DNA of 64,000 nucleotides, from contig NC_019751.1 of assembly GCF_000317435.1 (NCBI RefSeq), positions 1,798,001-1,862,000 on the forward strand. The letters run 5' to 3'. Below, piece after piece: positions 26,393 to 35,271 of the stretch. The notes beneath the pieces are model-generated. The model saw only the letters and a program-made list of their open reading frames with translations, was not told where the DNA came from and did no database searches. The position numbers were made by a program, and so were the translations under genes. Numbering within the stretch: position 1 is the stretch's first letter; every line of letters starts with the position of its first letter. The DNA comes from Calothrix sp. PCC 6303 (GTDB lineage: Bacteria; Cyanobacteriota; Cyanobacteriia; Cyanobacteriales; Nostocaceae).

Positions 26393-28789
26393 TTATTTTG
26401 AGCGGTTTTCCAAAAGAAACTTTGCTTCACCAACGCGATCGCTTGTGGGATAGAACTGTACAATTTGTTGTAAATGTTCTGGTTTCCCGCTCAGGTAATA
26501 GCTAGAAAATAACAAATCATCTATATATTTGCTCTGAGGAAATCTGATTTTTAATTCGCTGATGATTTGATCTACACGGCTTTGATAATTTTGCTGTATC
26601 TGCTTGTAAGGATCTTGAAGATCTCCAGTATAGGAGTAATCAACATCAAAGAAGAAATTTTGCGGTTTCCCTGGAACACCAGCAGGGGGATGGATGCGGA
26701 GAGTTTCACCCTTGGGATGATTTTCCCATTGCCATAGCAATGTGGATGCCACCATATACAGGGTTTTTTCCTTCAACTGTGGTGTAATGCGGGGATTCGC
26801 TAGCAATTTTTGATATTGAGATATGCCTACGGCATTTTGGCTAGAATCTTGATAGAGCGATCGCACTAACTTAGAATCCCTTATTTTCATGTTACAAACC
26901 CACCAAGTTCCACAATCTTCAAAAGGAACATGCCAAGCTCGAAAACCATCCCAAATTGCCATGTAGCCGTTTTTCCAACCACCTGCACCTGCCCAATTTG
27001 AAGCTAAACGGTATTGGGAATCGGGGGTGTTTTCCTGTTGCAGTTTTAGCAGATTTTGCCAGCGTTGCCGCTGTTCTGTCAGCATGGTTTGCATTTGCTT
27101 TTGAACTTCAATCACTGGAGAGTTCGATTTACCAGCCCACCAGTAAGGATTGTAGTTATAATAACTACCTAAAACATTATTAGACATTTTTGTCAAGTCT
27201 AATTTTGCCGAAGTTTCTAAGGCTTTGGCATAATTTTGACCTCTGGCATACCGCACAGATAGAGCATACTGCAATAAAGGAACCATAGGTTTGATTGCTG
27301 GTTCCGTTATTAGGGTTTCCAGTTGCTCATTTGTTAAGCCGACATCAAGTAGCGATCGCACATAGGGATAAGCTAGATATATTGCATCTCCATCACCCAC
27401 AGATTGAGTCATCAATTTATTCCACAACCGCATTGCTCCCATGACATCATTGGTATTCTGCAAACTTCGAGCTAAATGATAGGTGGCATCATCAGCACCT
27501 GGATGATTGGGATATTTACTGAGCCACTGTTGCCAATCTTGACTATGTTGGGCGGCTGTTTTCTTGGCGTTGCGCTCTCGGATGGCTTTAGGACGTTCAG
27601 CGTGATCAAAGTAAGATGCACCTATTAAATCTCCGTACTCGTGGCATCCCTTGATAAATTTAGATTGTGGGTATTTCTGAGCAATGTTAATTAGGAGATA
27701 GTAAGCGTGAGTATTTCTGATAGTATGGCTTTCGTAACCAGTAACGCGGGTGAGGGGATGGATTTGGCTGAGGTCGCCGTTAATTATTTGTTGTAATTGT
27801 TTTATACCTTGGGTATCTCCGTGACGTTCCAGTTCTGCTATTGCCCAAACTTGATCCTTTGATTTGGGATCATTGGCTTCAGATTGCAAAACAGCCTTGC
27901 CAATGGGGGAAATTTTCCCCGCTTTAACTTGTCCTAAACGTTCTACCAGTAAGCGTTCCTGGGTTGTTACTGGCAGATTGCGGTAGTAAGTTATTGCACT
28001 TTTGATTTGACTAGAGTTAGGTTTTGTCAAACGCTCAAATTTAGACCATTCAGGTAAATTTAGCGGTGATTCTGTGTTTTCTGGTGGCGAAGGATATACT
28101 TTGTCATAACCTAAAACCGCTGCTAAAAAATCTTTGTTGAACTCAGACTCATTAAACTGGTAATAATTGCGATACTCTAAGGTAGACGGTTCTGGTTGCA
28201 GATTTTGTTGGGCTAGTTTAATTAAGCGATCGCGTGTTGCTTTTTCGTCTAAACCAAACTCTTTCTGCCAAGCTTTTTCATTTTTATCATCATAGGTGCC
28301 ATCAGTTAGGTTTTTCAGACTGGTTGTCACCAAACCAATGTCTGGTGTAGTTAGTTTTCTTTGAATCTGACGAGTTAACCATAAAGTTGTGTAAGGTTTC
28401 CCCAAACTGCGAATCCCCAGCACTGCGTATTCTTGACGCACAGCATCTTTGGAACGGGTGTAATAGTCCAGTAGGGGATAAGCTTTTGCTCCATATTTCT
28501 TCCAAACTGGGTTTTGGGGTTTACCCTTTCCCCATTTCAGAATCATAATATCTTGACGAATAGCTGCGGCAATCTCCATCCATTCAGGATTAGTTCGCAA
28601 CTTATCCCGAATTTCTTCATCGACTTCAACTTGCGTTAGTTGTTCTGGAGTTAGTTTTTCTGCTTGCTGCGCTGCTATTTGCGGAGTGGGAATTTTTTTC
28701 CCAGGTTGAGATAGTCCCTGATATAACAAACTAGATATTCCCAATGTCAGGGTGCTAACTGCTAAATATAAGTAATAACGCGACTGCAT
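26393..28789 (-). CDS. Large exported helical-repeat protein of unknown function
   Basis: The 798-residue protein has an N-terminal signal or anchor segment (YYLYLAVSTLTLGISSLLY). The rest is mostly helical and contains TPR/HEAT-like stretches, for example WLSKYPNHPGADDATYHLARSLQNTNDVMGAMRLWNK and IRFPQSKYIDDLLFSSYYLSG regions, which resemble the tetratricopeptide units of outer-membrane assembly proteins. A tryptophan- and cysteine-rich segment (FEDCGTWWVCNMK) near residue 640 may be a disulfide loop outside the cytoplasm. No enzymatic motif was recognised. It is a single gene ending at a REP-like hairpin. I do not recognise a named family. Confidence 0.72.
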   Translation of the reverse strand: MQSRYYLYLAVSTLTLGISSLLYQGLSQPGKKIPTPQIAAQQAEKLTPEQLTQVEVDEEIRDKLRTNPEWMEIAAAIRQDIMILKWGKGKPQNPVWKKYGAKAYPLLDYYTRSKDAVRQEYAVLGIRSLGKPYTTLWLTRQIQRKLTTPDIGLVTTSLKNLTDGTYDDKNEKAWQKEFGLDEKATRDRLIKLAQQNLQPEPSTLEYRNYYQFNESEFNKDFLAAVLGYDKVYPSPPENTESPLNLPEWSKFERLTKPNSSQIKSAITYYRNLPVTTQERLLVERLGQVKAGKISPIGKAVLQSEANDPKSKDQVWAIAELERHGDTQGIKQLQQIINGDLSQIHPLTRVTGYESHTIRNTHAYYLLINIAQKYPQSKFIKGCHEYGDLIGASYFDHAERPKAIRERNAKKTAAQHSQDWQQWLSKYPNHPGADDATYHLARSLQNTNDVMGAMRLWNKLMTQSVGDGDAIYLAYPYVRSLLDVGLTNEQLETLITEPAIKPMVPLLQYALSVRYARGQNYAKALETSAKLDLTKMSNNVLGSYYNYNPYWWAGKSNSPVIEVQKQMQTMLTEQRQRWQNLLKLQQENTPDSQYRLASNWAGAGGWKNGYMAIWDGFRAWHVPFEDCGTWWVCNMKIRDSKLVRSLYQDSSQNAVGISQYQKLLANPRITPQLKEKTLYMVASTLLWQWENHPKGETLRIHPPAGVPGKPQNFFFDVDYSYTGDLQDPYKQIQQNYQSRVDQIISELKIRFPQSKYIDDLLFSSYYLSGKPEHLQQIVQFYPTSDRVGEAKFLLENRSK

Positions 28790-28995
28790 AGTTTATAGGT
28801 AGTGGTTAAATATACATAAATAAACCTGTATTATATTTAGCCATAAATCCGAACAAAAAAAATGAGTAGAAATTAATCTACCCATTGAGTATCAAAACGA
28901 GAAGGATTATATTTTAAAAGTAGATGCTAAAAGTAGATACAAACCCTAATTACCTGGATCGTGAGAATTCAATCAAAGATATTTGGAACTAAGTG

Positions 28996-29823
28996 TTAGT
29001 TGAACTTAACAGCTTTGCTGTTGCGGCGACGATTCAAACCAAACATTGCAGCCAAACCTAAAGCACCCAAGCTTGCATTCACACCAGGTTCAGGAACCGC
29101 TGTACCTTGGAGTGCAACACCATCGCCAGTGTTGAAACTGGTACCATTTGGATCGGAGTTGGGACCTAATTGACCTAGTTGAATTTCAAAATTGTCAACA
29201 TTTCTCAATGTGATTTGTTGAATATTGCTATCACCAAGATCACCAGCAGCTACAAGCGATGCGAGTGTTTGAGCTACACCATTAATTTTGATGACTTTAG
29301 TGGAGTCCGCGTACTCAACATCAAACAAGTTCAAAACTAATTTTGACACGGTTTCCTGGAAATCAAACTTGAATAAACCAGTTTCCAAGCGACCTTTTTC
29401 TAATGGTTTACCTTTCTTGTCTACAGCAACTGGACGTAGCCAGTATTCACCTAGTGTAGTGTTAGTTCCTTCATCTACAGTGGCATTATCTTGACCGAAG
29501 AAAGTAATACCAAAGTTACCTGATTTTGTTGCGTAGGTGTTAGCAGTGTCTCTGTTATCTGAGAATAAAAGACTGGGTTTGTTGCTGCTGGAACTGGTGC
29601 CATCATAATCAAGACTTGTAACTGTGAAACCAAAAGGTGATGTTTGTAAACAAGTTGCGTTGGAAAGGCAAGTAGAACCATTATTCGTCAGTGCAACTTC
29701 ACCTTCTGCACCCAAATCAAAGCTGTTAAAGCTTGCTGCATGTGCTGCAGAGGAGATACTTAAAGCACCAATACTGATGGTGGTAGCAGTTGCGATTTTA
29801 GCGATTGATGTTAACTTTTTCAT
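28996..29823 (-). CDS. PEP-CTERM sorting-domain surface protein
   Basis: The 275-residue protein has an N-terminal signal peptide (IATATTISIGALSISSAAHA) and a C-terminal exosortase sorting signal: VPEPG, a hydrophobic helix (SLGALGLAAMFGL) and a basic NRRR end. The body is Ser/Thr/Asn-rich with beta-strand character and no known catalytic motif. PEP-CTERM proteins are cleaved and anchored by exosortase and are often linked to extracellular matrix. No exosortase gene is in the window. It is a single gene, with a 1.9-kb repeat-rich gap upstream. Confidence 0.9.
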   Translation of the reverse strand: MKKLTSIAKIATATTISIGALSISSAAHAASFNSFDLGAEGEVALTNNGSTCLSNATCLQTSPFGFTVTSLDYDGTSSSSNKPSLLFSDNRDTANTYATKSGNFGITFFGQDNATVDEGTNTTLGEYWLRPVAVDKKGKPLEKGRLETGLFKFDFQETVSKLVLNLFDVEYADSTKVIKINGVAQTLASLVAAGDLGDSNIQQITLRNVDNFEIQLGQLGPNSDPNGTSFNTGDGVALQGTAVPEPGVNASLGALGLAAMFGLNRRRNSKAVKFN

Positions 29824-30498
29824 GGTTTTAATCTTGTTAATTCAGTGTTACTAGGTAGTTTGCAGTTTGTTTTCTGCGTCTTGTCCTTTGCTTATGTACA
29901 CATCTTATGGGAGCTTTCACGTAAGTGTCATCCCCTAATCTCAAGGTTCATTTGAACTTGATTGTCTGACAAATTTTTGGTAAACTACGTAAAACTAATG
30001 ACAAGATCTCTCGTTGATATATGTATAGAAAAAGTTATTAAAGCAACTAGATATTTTCCGCTCATACACACATAAATAAAATCCTTGATGAATTTTTGTA
30101 AAATTTTTATCAAAAAAACAGTAATTAGATAAAGATTATTCTTTAAGCAGAAAATTTAGTTTTTTCAAAAGGAAACTATGGTATCTGGAGATATTGAAAT
30201 ATCAAAGTTTGTGGAGATTAAATGATTTAAAAAGCTGCAATCAAATATTTTATATATGTATCAGTGCCTATTGAGTGTTGTAAAATATACTTTTATTTGT
30301 GTATGTTGCTAAAAATAGTTAACTTCTAAAAAGTTTTCCTTCCTCACAATTTGTACTCAACAGGATACTTTACGGCATCTATATAAATGATTCATTAAAA
30401 ATTAGTGGTTCCCCTAAGTAGCACGTATGAATAGTTGTCAATGAAGGCAGGAGGGGGGTTTTTGGAGGAAGCTTGAATTCCCAGCAAAAACTTTCCCC
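29824..30498. other. AT-rich intergenic stretch upstream of the PEP-CTERM gene
   Basis: No reading frame of credible composition is present on either strand. The first 150 bases presumably contain the promoter of the PEP-CTERM gene. The stretch ends at the left flank of MITE copy B. Confidence 0.55.
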
Positions 30499-30508
30499 CT
30501 AAAAGGCT

Positions 30509-30730
30509 CTACGGTGTACACAGAAGTCTTAAAATCCTACCTGGAAGGGAGTTTTAAACTCAGATAAAATCGCTCAAAACCTGTCATTGCGAGCGAAGCG
30601 AAGCAATCCCAGCACCTTGCGATTGCTACCCTGCGGGATGCAAGCAACGTCGTTCCTCCTCGCTTCGGACAATTTAAGGGGGTTGAAATCCCTGAAACGT
30701 ATGCTGAGAGTACTTGTGTGTACACCGTAG
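30509..30730. mobile_element. MITE copy B, same termini as copy A but another interior
   Basis: The left terminus CTACGGTGTACACAGAAGTC and the right terminus TACTTGTGTGTACACCGTAG are near-perfect inverted repeats of each other and of copy A. A perfect 10-bp direct repeat, CTAAAAGGCT, flanks the element (30499-30508 and 30731-30740). The interior differs from copy A and contains the TTGCGAGCGAAGCGAAGCAA motif common in bacterial interspersed repeats. Confidence 0.85.
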
Positions 30731-30738
30731 CTAAAAGG

Positions 30739-30927
30739 CTAGGGTGTACACACAAGTCTTGAATTCTCTAGATTTTCTATAATCCTACGCCCGCCAACGG
30801 TTGAAACCGCCATCTAATAGCTAAAGTCATCTACAAGATGACTGAATATTTTGGTTTTTAGTCCATTGAAATGGACTTGTGTTGTGAGACTGGGATTTTC
30901 AATCCCAGGTGGAGTGAGGGATTTACC
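30739..30927. mobile_element. MITE copy C, right end missing
   Basis: It begins with CTAGGGTGTACACACAAGTC, one mismatch from copy A, and stays closely similar to copy A through GTGAGGGATTTACC. It then diverges where the right inverted repeat should be. Copy B lies directly against its left end; the last two bases of B's target duplication are the first two of C. B therefore seems to have inserted at the tip of C. Confidence 0.78.
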
Positions 30928-31532
30928 TTTGAGTAGGCATAAGCCAGCCTTTCGGCCTTATGCTAGCCTAGCCTACGTGAACGGCAATCCCTTTGGGGAA
31001 CGACAAGCCACTTTGCGTCTACCTTGCGTTGCAATGACATAACTGCGTAGTCATTGCCTAAGTCCTGACAGTCAGTAATTGGTGCGTGATGCTATAAATA
31101 ATAAATAAGTCTGATTGCTTCCTTCAAATATTCTCGCAGCGTCACCGAAGAGGCAGAGGGGAAGGGGGCTTTCTAGTCTACGGTGCATATACATCTGTGT
31201 GCAGCAACAAAATAATCCCAGACTTTGTTAAAAGCCTGTGATGCAAATCTCAAAAACTTGTGTGTAAGTAGGGCTTGCTGATTAAAGCTATAACCTTTGC
31301 CCAATCAGAGTTTTAACTATTTTTAAACTAAACAAGTGGAAGGTTATGGGATTTAAAAGCTCAAAATTTATGCACTTTGGAGGAAAACCGTGGGGCGAAT
31401 TTTGTGTTTAAGCTCCAAAACCACCATTATTCAATAAGAGACTTCCAAATAAAAAAATATCCCAAAATTTCTTGTAGGCATCTTGCCTGTTACTAATACA
31501 AAAACAGGCAAGACTTCGGCGTGAGCGCTACT
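30928..31532. other. Repeat-rich intergenic DNA, no gene seen
   Basis: It contains a hairpin near 30938-30962 (GCATAAGCC and GGCCTTATGC), a possible decayed MITE relic with degenerate termini at about 31178-31271, and otherwise unassigned sequence. The open frames here overlap repeats and show no protein-like composition. Confidence 0.5.
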
Positions 31533-31606
31533 TTACCTCCGGTACACTTCGTTCCGACTAGGCTCAGTACAAGTCAGTCCTTACCTCCGGTACACTTCGT
31601 TCCGAC
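31533..31606 (+). repeat. Two direct copies of a 26-bp repeat
   Basis: The 26-base unit starting TTACCTCCGGTACACTTCGT occurs at 31533-31558 and 31581-31606, each followed by AGGCTCAG. A frame running through both gives a repetitive peptide that is clearly an artefact. The unit resembles dispersed repeats of other Nostocales. Confidence 0.8.
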
Positions 31607-31730
31607 AGGCTCAGGAACCATCGAACGCTGCCTATTCCACAATATTGGATCATCTTTTTTGTGGAGTTTTCTAAGAGGCAGGGGAAAAAATATAAATAAA
31701 GAGAACTATAGTTGGGTTTTTCTCAAAAGT

Positions 31731-31751
31731 ACGGGGCGAAAAATGCCCCGT
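31731..31751 (-). terminator. Terminator after rplT
   Basis: A perfect 7-bp hairpin, ACGGGGC and GCCCCGT with a 7-base loop, lies ten bases beyond the rplT stop. On the minus strand it is followed by ACTTTTGAG, a weak U-tract. Confidence 0.65.
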
Positions 31752-31761
31752 CAGTGAGCCT

Positions 31762-32115
31762 TTATTTTGCTTGGCTAGCGAGTTCTGCAACCTTGCTAAA
31801 ACCAGCAGGGTCTAGTACAGCCAGTTGTGCCAGCATTTTGCGGTTCAGGTTGACGTTTACCTTTTTCAGATTTCCGATCAACTTGCTATAGCTCAACCCG
31901 TGTAGACGTGCTGCGGCATTGATCCGAGCAATCCACAAACGGCGGAAGTCTCTTTTTTTCTTTTTGCGATCGCGGTATGAACTGCGAAGCGCTTTCATTA
32001 CCTGTTGGTTTGCGGTTCTAAACAAAGTTGAGTGAGAACCACGAAAACCTTTAGCTAATTTCAGAATCTTTTTGCGGCGTTTGCGAGCAACATTACCGCG
32101 TTTTACCCGTGTCAT
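31762..32115 (-). CDS. rplT: 50S ribosomal protein L20
   Basis: The protein is 117 residues, highly basic and typical in full length. It starts [18 protein letters not shown], with [19 protein letters not shown] and [20 protein letters not shown] in the body. L20 binds 23S rRNA early in assembly and in some bacteria represses its own operon. It lies 24 bases after rpmI in the same direction. The usual third member, infC, is not adjacent, which is normal in cyanobacteria. Confidence 0.98.
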   Translation of the reverse strand: MTRVKRGNVARKRRKKILKLAKGFRGSHSTLFRTANQQVMKALRSSYRDRKKKKRDFRRLWIARINAAARLHGLSYSKLIGNLKKVNVNLNRKMLAQLAVLDPAGFSKVAELASQAK

Positions 32116-32139
32116 AACTTACGATGTTCCTATGAAAAT

Positions 32140-32337
32140 TTACAAATAAGGCAGCATTCCGCGCACGTTTGGCACGTCACACTCATTTACCAGTGCCATC
32201 TGTGACATATCGCGCTTCTTGTTAGCGGATTTGTGTTCGAGAAGATGACTTTTGAAAGCTTTACGACGAGCGATTTTTCCAGTACCAGTGGCGCGGAAAC
32301 GCTTCGCAGCAGCTTTGCGAGTCTTAAGTTTAGGCAT
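32140..32337 (-). CDS. rpmI: 50S ribosomal protein L35
   Basis: A 65-residue basic protein beginning [22 protein letters not shown], with [14 protein letters not shown] and ending RGMLPYL. All are conserved L35 features. It forms a two-gene operon with rplT. Confidence 0.98.
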   Translation of the reverse strand: MPKLKTRKAAAKRFRATGTGKIARRKAFKSHLLEHKSANKKRDMSQMALVNECDVPNVRGMLPYL

Positions 32338-32372
32338 AACTAGCTATTAAAACAACACAATCTACAATATTA

Positions 32373-32933
32373 CTACCTTTTAGCCGTTATGTGCTGATTC
32401 TTTATTTTCAAACCCATAATTACTAAATCTCGTTTTTGGCTGTCTAATTCTGCCACATCCGGCAGTAATCCCCAACGGTTAAAACCAAATTTTTCACACA
32501 GTCGCAAGCTAGGAATATTATGTCCAAAGATGAATCCCAGAAGGGTATTTACGTCAAATTTTCCACAACTATCAATTATTGCTTGTAACAAATAGGAGCC
32601 AACACCTTGGTGTTGATAACCTGGGGCAACATACAAACTAAACTCAGCCGTTTTATTATAAGCTGGGCGACCGTAAAATGAGTTAAGGCTAATCCAAGCA
32701 ATTATCTCATAACTATTAGCATCGGATACCAATTCACGTTCCAATACCCATAGTGGACGATTTGTGCAATTATGCTGCAAAAACCAACTTTGGCGACTTT
32801 CTACTGTGACTGACACTGTATCCGCAGTTGCCATCCTTCCAGGAATTGAGGCATTGTAAATTTCCACAATTCGCGGCAAATCCGATTCTGTAGCATCTCG
32901 AATCATATCACCGATCTTTTCCGCTTTATCCAT
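32373..32933 (-). CDS. GNAT-family N-acetyltransferase (phosphinothricin acetyltransferase-like)
   Basis: The GNAT fold is seen from MIRDATESDLPRIVEIYN through SLYVAPGYQHQGVGSYLLQAII, the acetyl-CoA pyrophosphate-binding motif (Q/RxxGxG/A), to NIPSLRLCEKFGFNRWG. Full length is 186 residues from ATG 32933, or 177 from the internal Met (32906) that begins the domain. Family members of this branch acetylate amino acids or amino-acid analogues such as phosphinothricin or methionine sulfoximine; the substrate here is unknown. It lies just upstream of rpmI on the same strand, with 35 bases between, but is not functionally linked in an obvious way. Confidence 0.88.
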   Translation of the reverse strand: MDKAEKIGDMIRDATESDLPRIVEIYNASIPGRMATADTVSVTVESRQSWFLQHNCTNRPLWVLERELVSDANSYEIIAWISLNSFYGRPAYNKTAEFSLYVAPGYQHQGVGSYLLQAIIDSCGKFDVNTLLGFIFGHNIPSLRLCEKFGFNRWGLLPDVAELDSQKRDLVIMGLKIKNQHITAKR

Positions 32934-33040
32934 CTATTATTTGAAGGACTGATGTATTAACTAGCAATTTCCGTCATGGCGACGCAAGCAATCCCCAGGT
33001 TTTCGGGTTTCCGGAATGTATAAATATTTTTAGCTGCCAC

Positions 33041-34216
33041 TTACCTTGTAGTTGTGGTGCGCCTACGCTTGACTCGTGACACTTCTTGATTAATTGGTAC
33101 TACTTCCGCTTCGCTACTTTCCCTCGCTACACGAATTAGTAATCCAGCTGAAACTAAGCTAGCAATCATCGAATTACCTCCATAACTAAATAAAGGTAAA
33201 GGTAAACCTGTTGTGGGTAATGCACCTGTGGTTACACCAATATGTAGCAAAGATTGACCTACCATCACCGTGGTAATACCAATCGCAATTAGTCGATATA
33301 CTTGATTTTTAGCTTTGAAGGCAACTATTAAACCCAAGGTGGCATAGAGGGCAAGTAACGTAAATAACACCATGCAACCAACAAAGCCAAATTCTTCTGC
33401 AAATACAGAAAAGATAAAATCAGTATCTTGAATTGGCAGATAAGATAACTTTTGGATCGATTGTCCAAATCCTGCCCCCCATCTTCCGCCTGAACCTACT
33501 GCCAATAAGCTTTGTACCAATTGATATCCGTTACCAGTGGCATCTGCCCAAGGATTTAGGAACGACATTACCCGCTTGCGTTGATATTCGCGGATACTAA
33601 TGCTCAATGTTGCCAGGAGGATACCACCGAAGGCAGTTCCACCCAAGTATTTATATGGGAGTCCGGCGGCTAGGGCAATTAGCCAAATTGTCATTCCACA
33701 AAGGGATGCTGTACTCAGGTTGGGTTGAGCGAGAATTCCTAGCACAATTAGCGTAAAAATACTTAACCAAAATCCTCGCACTTTCCAACTAACTTTTTCC
33801 CATTGTCCAAATAACCGGGCGCTTTGGATCACTAAAAAGGGTTTAATTAATTCTGAAGGCTGGATTGGTAATGGTCCTAATAAACGACGGGCTGCACCCA
33901 AATCACTTTTACCTAATCCGGGTATTAAGGTGACAAAAATTAGTAACAGTAAAAGGATAATGAACCAGTGGGAAATATTAGACAGGCGGCGCAACGGCAA
34001 ATTGATAAAAATGTTGGATGCCACCAAACCCACTACTACCCAGACTAACTGTAGTTGGAAGTAGCGAATTCCAGCTGAGGGATAGGATGCAGAAAATAGC
34101 ATCACTAAGCCAATAAATAACCAAATTAGTGTCAGCCAGCGTAATAATCGCGCTTCTAGCGCCCAGGTATTGACAGAATCATCTAGAAATGGTATAAGAC
34201 GACGAAGTATTTTCAC
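33041..34216 (-). CDS. ftsW: Septal peptidoglycan polymerase FtsW (SEDS family)
   Basis: A 391-residue SEDS protein with about ten membrane helices. Diagnostic stretches are LGAARRLLGPLPIQPSELIK, in the loop that carries the conserved acidic and Ser-Glu residues, VQSLLAVGSGGRWGAGFG, LPIQDTDFIFSVFAEEFGF and LPTTGLPLPLFSYGGNSM. FtsW polymerises glycan strands at the division site with a class B PBP. RodA shares the fold; the short C-terminus and the SASYPSAGIRYFQLQLVW start favour FtsW but do not prove it. It is a single gene here. Confidence 0.9.
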   Translation of the reverse strand: MKILRRLIPFLDDSVNTWALEARLLRWLTLIWLFIGLVMLFSASYPSAGIRYFQLQLVWVVVGLVASNIFINLPLRRLSNISHWFIILLLLLIFVTLIPGLGKSDLGAARRLLGPLPIQPSELIKPFLVIQSARLFGQWEKVSWKVRGFWLSIFTLIVLGILAQPNLSTASLCGMTIWLIALAAGLPYKYLGGTAFGGILLATLSISIREYQRKRVMSFLNPWADATGNGYQLVQSLLAVGSGGRWGAGFGQSIQKLSYLPIQDTDFIFSVFAEEFGFVGCMVLFTLLALYATLGLIVAFKAKNQVYRLIAIGITTVMVGQSLLHIGVTTGALPTTGLPLPLFSYGGNSMIASLVSAGLLIRVARESSEAEVVPINQEVSRVKRRRTTTTR

Positions 34217-34292
34217 GGGTTGGTCGAAGTCAGGAGATAGAATACAAAATTATGACACTGCATCTGTCGAAATTTGCAACATTGTAACTTGT

Positions 34293-34466
34293 TCACCATA
34301 GTATTTTGATATGGTATGCAAACTTATACTGTGCTGGTGTTTTATCTGGTAAAGAATCACCTTGAAAATGTTTTTCAGCCTTTGTACTACTAGAATTAGC
34401 TAAGGATGGTGACACTATACCTAACACCAAAGATATAGTAACCAATAATCGAAGTAAATTAGTCAT
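34293..34466 (-). CDS. 57-residue secreted peptide at the end of the FAD/MFS/GST operon
   Basis: A short frame encodes a signal-peptide-like N-terminus (MTNLLRLLVTISLVLGIVSPSLAN) and a 33-residue hydrophilic remainder ending YHIKILW. Its ATG overlaps the stop of the preceding 73-residue frame (ATGA), which suggests coupled translation. I do not recognise a family. It is too short for most gene finders. The signal peptide and the overlap are the only support. Confidence 0.5.
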   Translation of the reverse strand: MTNLLRLLVTISLVLGIVSPSLANSSSTKAEKHFQGDSLPDKTPAQYKFAYHIKILW

Positions 34467-34684
34467 ATTTGCTTGAAATTCAGGTACAAAGCTAATATAT
34501 ACTGATGTTCTTCAGCAACAACACTTATTTTAATACCAAGTATCCAGAGCAGTATTTTAGGCAAAAGGCTCTTGAACATTGTAAAATGGTGCCAAGAGAG
34601 AAGATGCGATCGCATAATCAAAAAACCGTTGTCACCATATACAACAACTTCAGGAAAAGCATCCCCGTCACAAAATAGACTCAT
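34463..34684 (-). CDS. Possible 73-residue protein coupled to the GST-like gene
   Basis: The start codon overlaps the stop of the GST-like gene (TAATG), and its own stop overlaps the next ATG. The N-terminus MSLFCDGDAFPEVVVYGDNGF looks protein-like; the C-terminal half is more hydrophobic (LLPKILLWILGIKISVV). No family was recognised. The chain of overlaps favours a real gene, but the composition is not conclusive. Confidence 0.4.
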   Translation of the reverse strand: MSLFCDGDAFPEVVVYGDNGFLIMRSHLLSWHHFTMFKSLLPKILLWILGIKISVVAEEHQYILALYLNFKQI

Positions 34685-35271
34685 TACTTGTTTTTCAATG
34701 TAGTTGATACAAAACTCTGACGTACTTGGAAAGCACTGAGTTGTTCGCTAACTTTAGTGTGCAGATAAGCTTGTACTAAATTGGGAAGACGGAAAGTCAG
34801 ATAATCTAAAGCCACAGCTAATTGCAAGCTGGCTACATCAGGTACGACATTGGCACTAAAAGTAGGTAAATCATCCTCTAAAAGCCCCTTTAATACTTGT
34901 TGGAGAATTTGCTCTGTTCTGGCAATAAAAGGATGAGGAGTAGAATTTTCTGCTGAATATCGTACTAAACTAACATGGCGAAATGCAGTTTCTATTAGCA
35001 TTTTTCCCAAAGCGAACCGCTGATAATCTCGCAACGTAGAAAATGATGAATTAGATGTTAAGTACATAGCAATAATACTGCTTTCATATAAAATATCTTC
35101 ATTATCTAATTGTAAAACTGGAACAGTTGAAAATGGATTTATTGCCAATAAGTTTTCTGGCATTTCCCAAGGATTAACCCAAATTAATTCCATTCCTTTG
35201 ATGTCATATTCCAGCGCACAAATCAAAATCAAGCGTGCAAATGGAGAAGTATCATTAAGATAAAGCTTCAT
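34684..35271 (-). CDS. Glutathione S-transferase-like protein
   Basis: The 195-residue protein has a thioredoxin-like N-terminal domain (MKLYLNDTSPFARLILICALEY, then INPFSTVPVLQLDNE with the cis-Pro VPVL and ILYESSIIAMYL with the Glu-Ser glutathione-contact pair), followed by a helical C-terminal domain. Length and motifs fit a short GST. Function is unknown; in biosynthetic operons such proteins can perform conjugation, isomerisation or dehalogenation. Its ATG overlaps the stop of the MFS gene (ATGA). It was therefore translated from the same message before the transposon separated it from the promoter. Confidence 0.82.
   Translation of the reverse strand: MKLYLNDTSPFARLILICALEYDIKGMELIWVNPWEMPENLLAINPFSTVPVLQLDNEDILYESSIIAMYLTSNSSFSTLRDYQRFALGKMLIETAFRHVSLVRYSAENSTPHPFIARTEQILQQVLKGLLEDDLPTFSANVVPDVASLQLAVALDYLTFRLPNLVQAYLHTKVSEQLSAFQVRQSFVSTTLKNK

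Noticed and set aside
30537-30755. 72-codon minus-strand open frame
   Set aside because: It lies wholly within MITE copy B and the tip of C and encodes the common CFASLAMTG artefact of the GCGAAGCGAAGCAAT repeat.
31521-31757. 78-codon frame with duplicated LPPVHFVPT
   Set aside because: It is a translation of the 26-bp direct repeat, not a protein.
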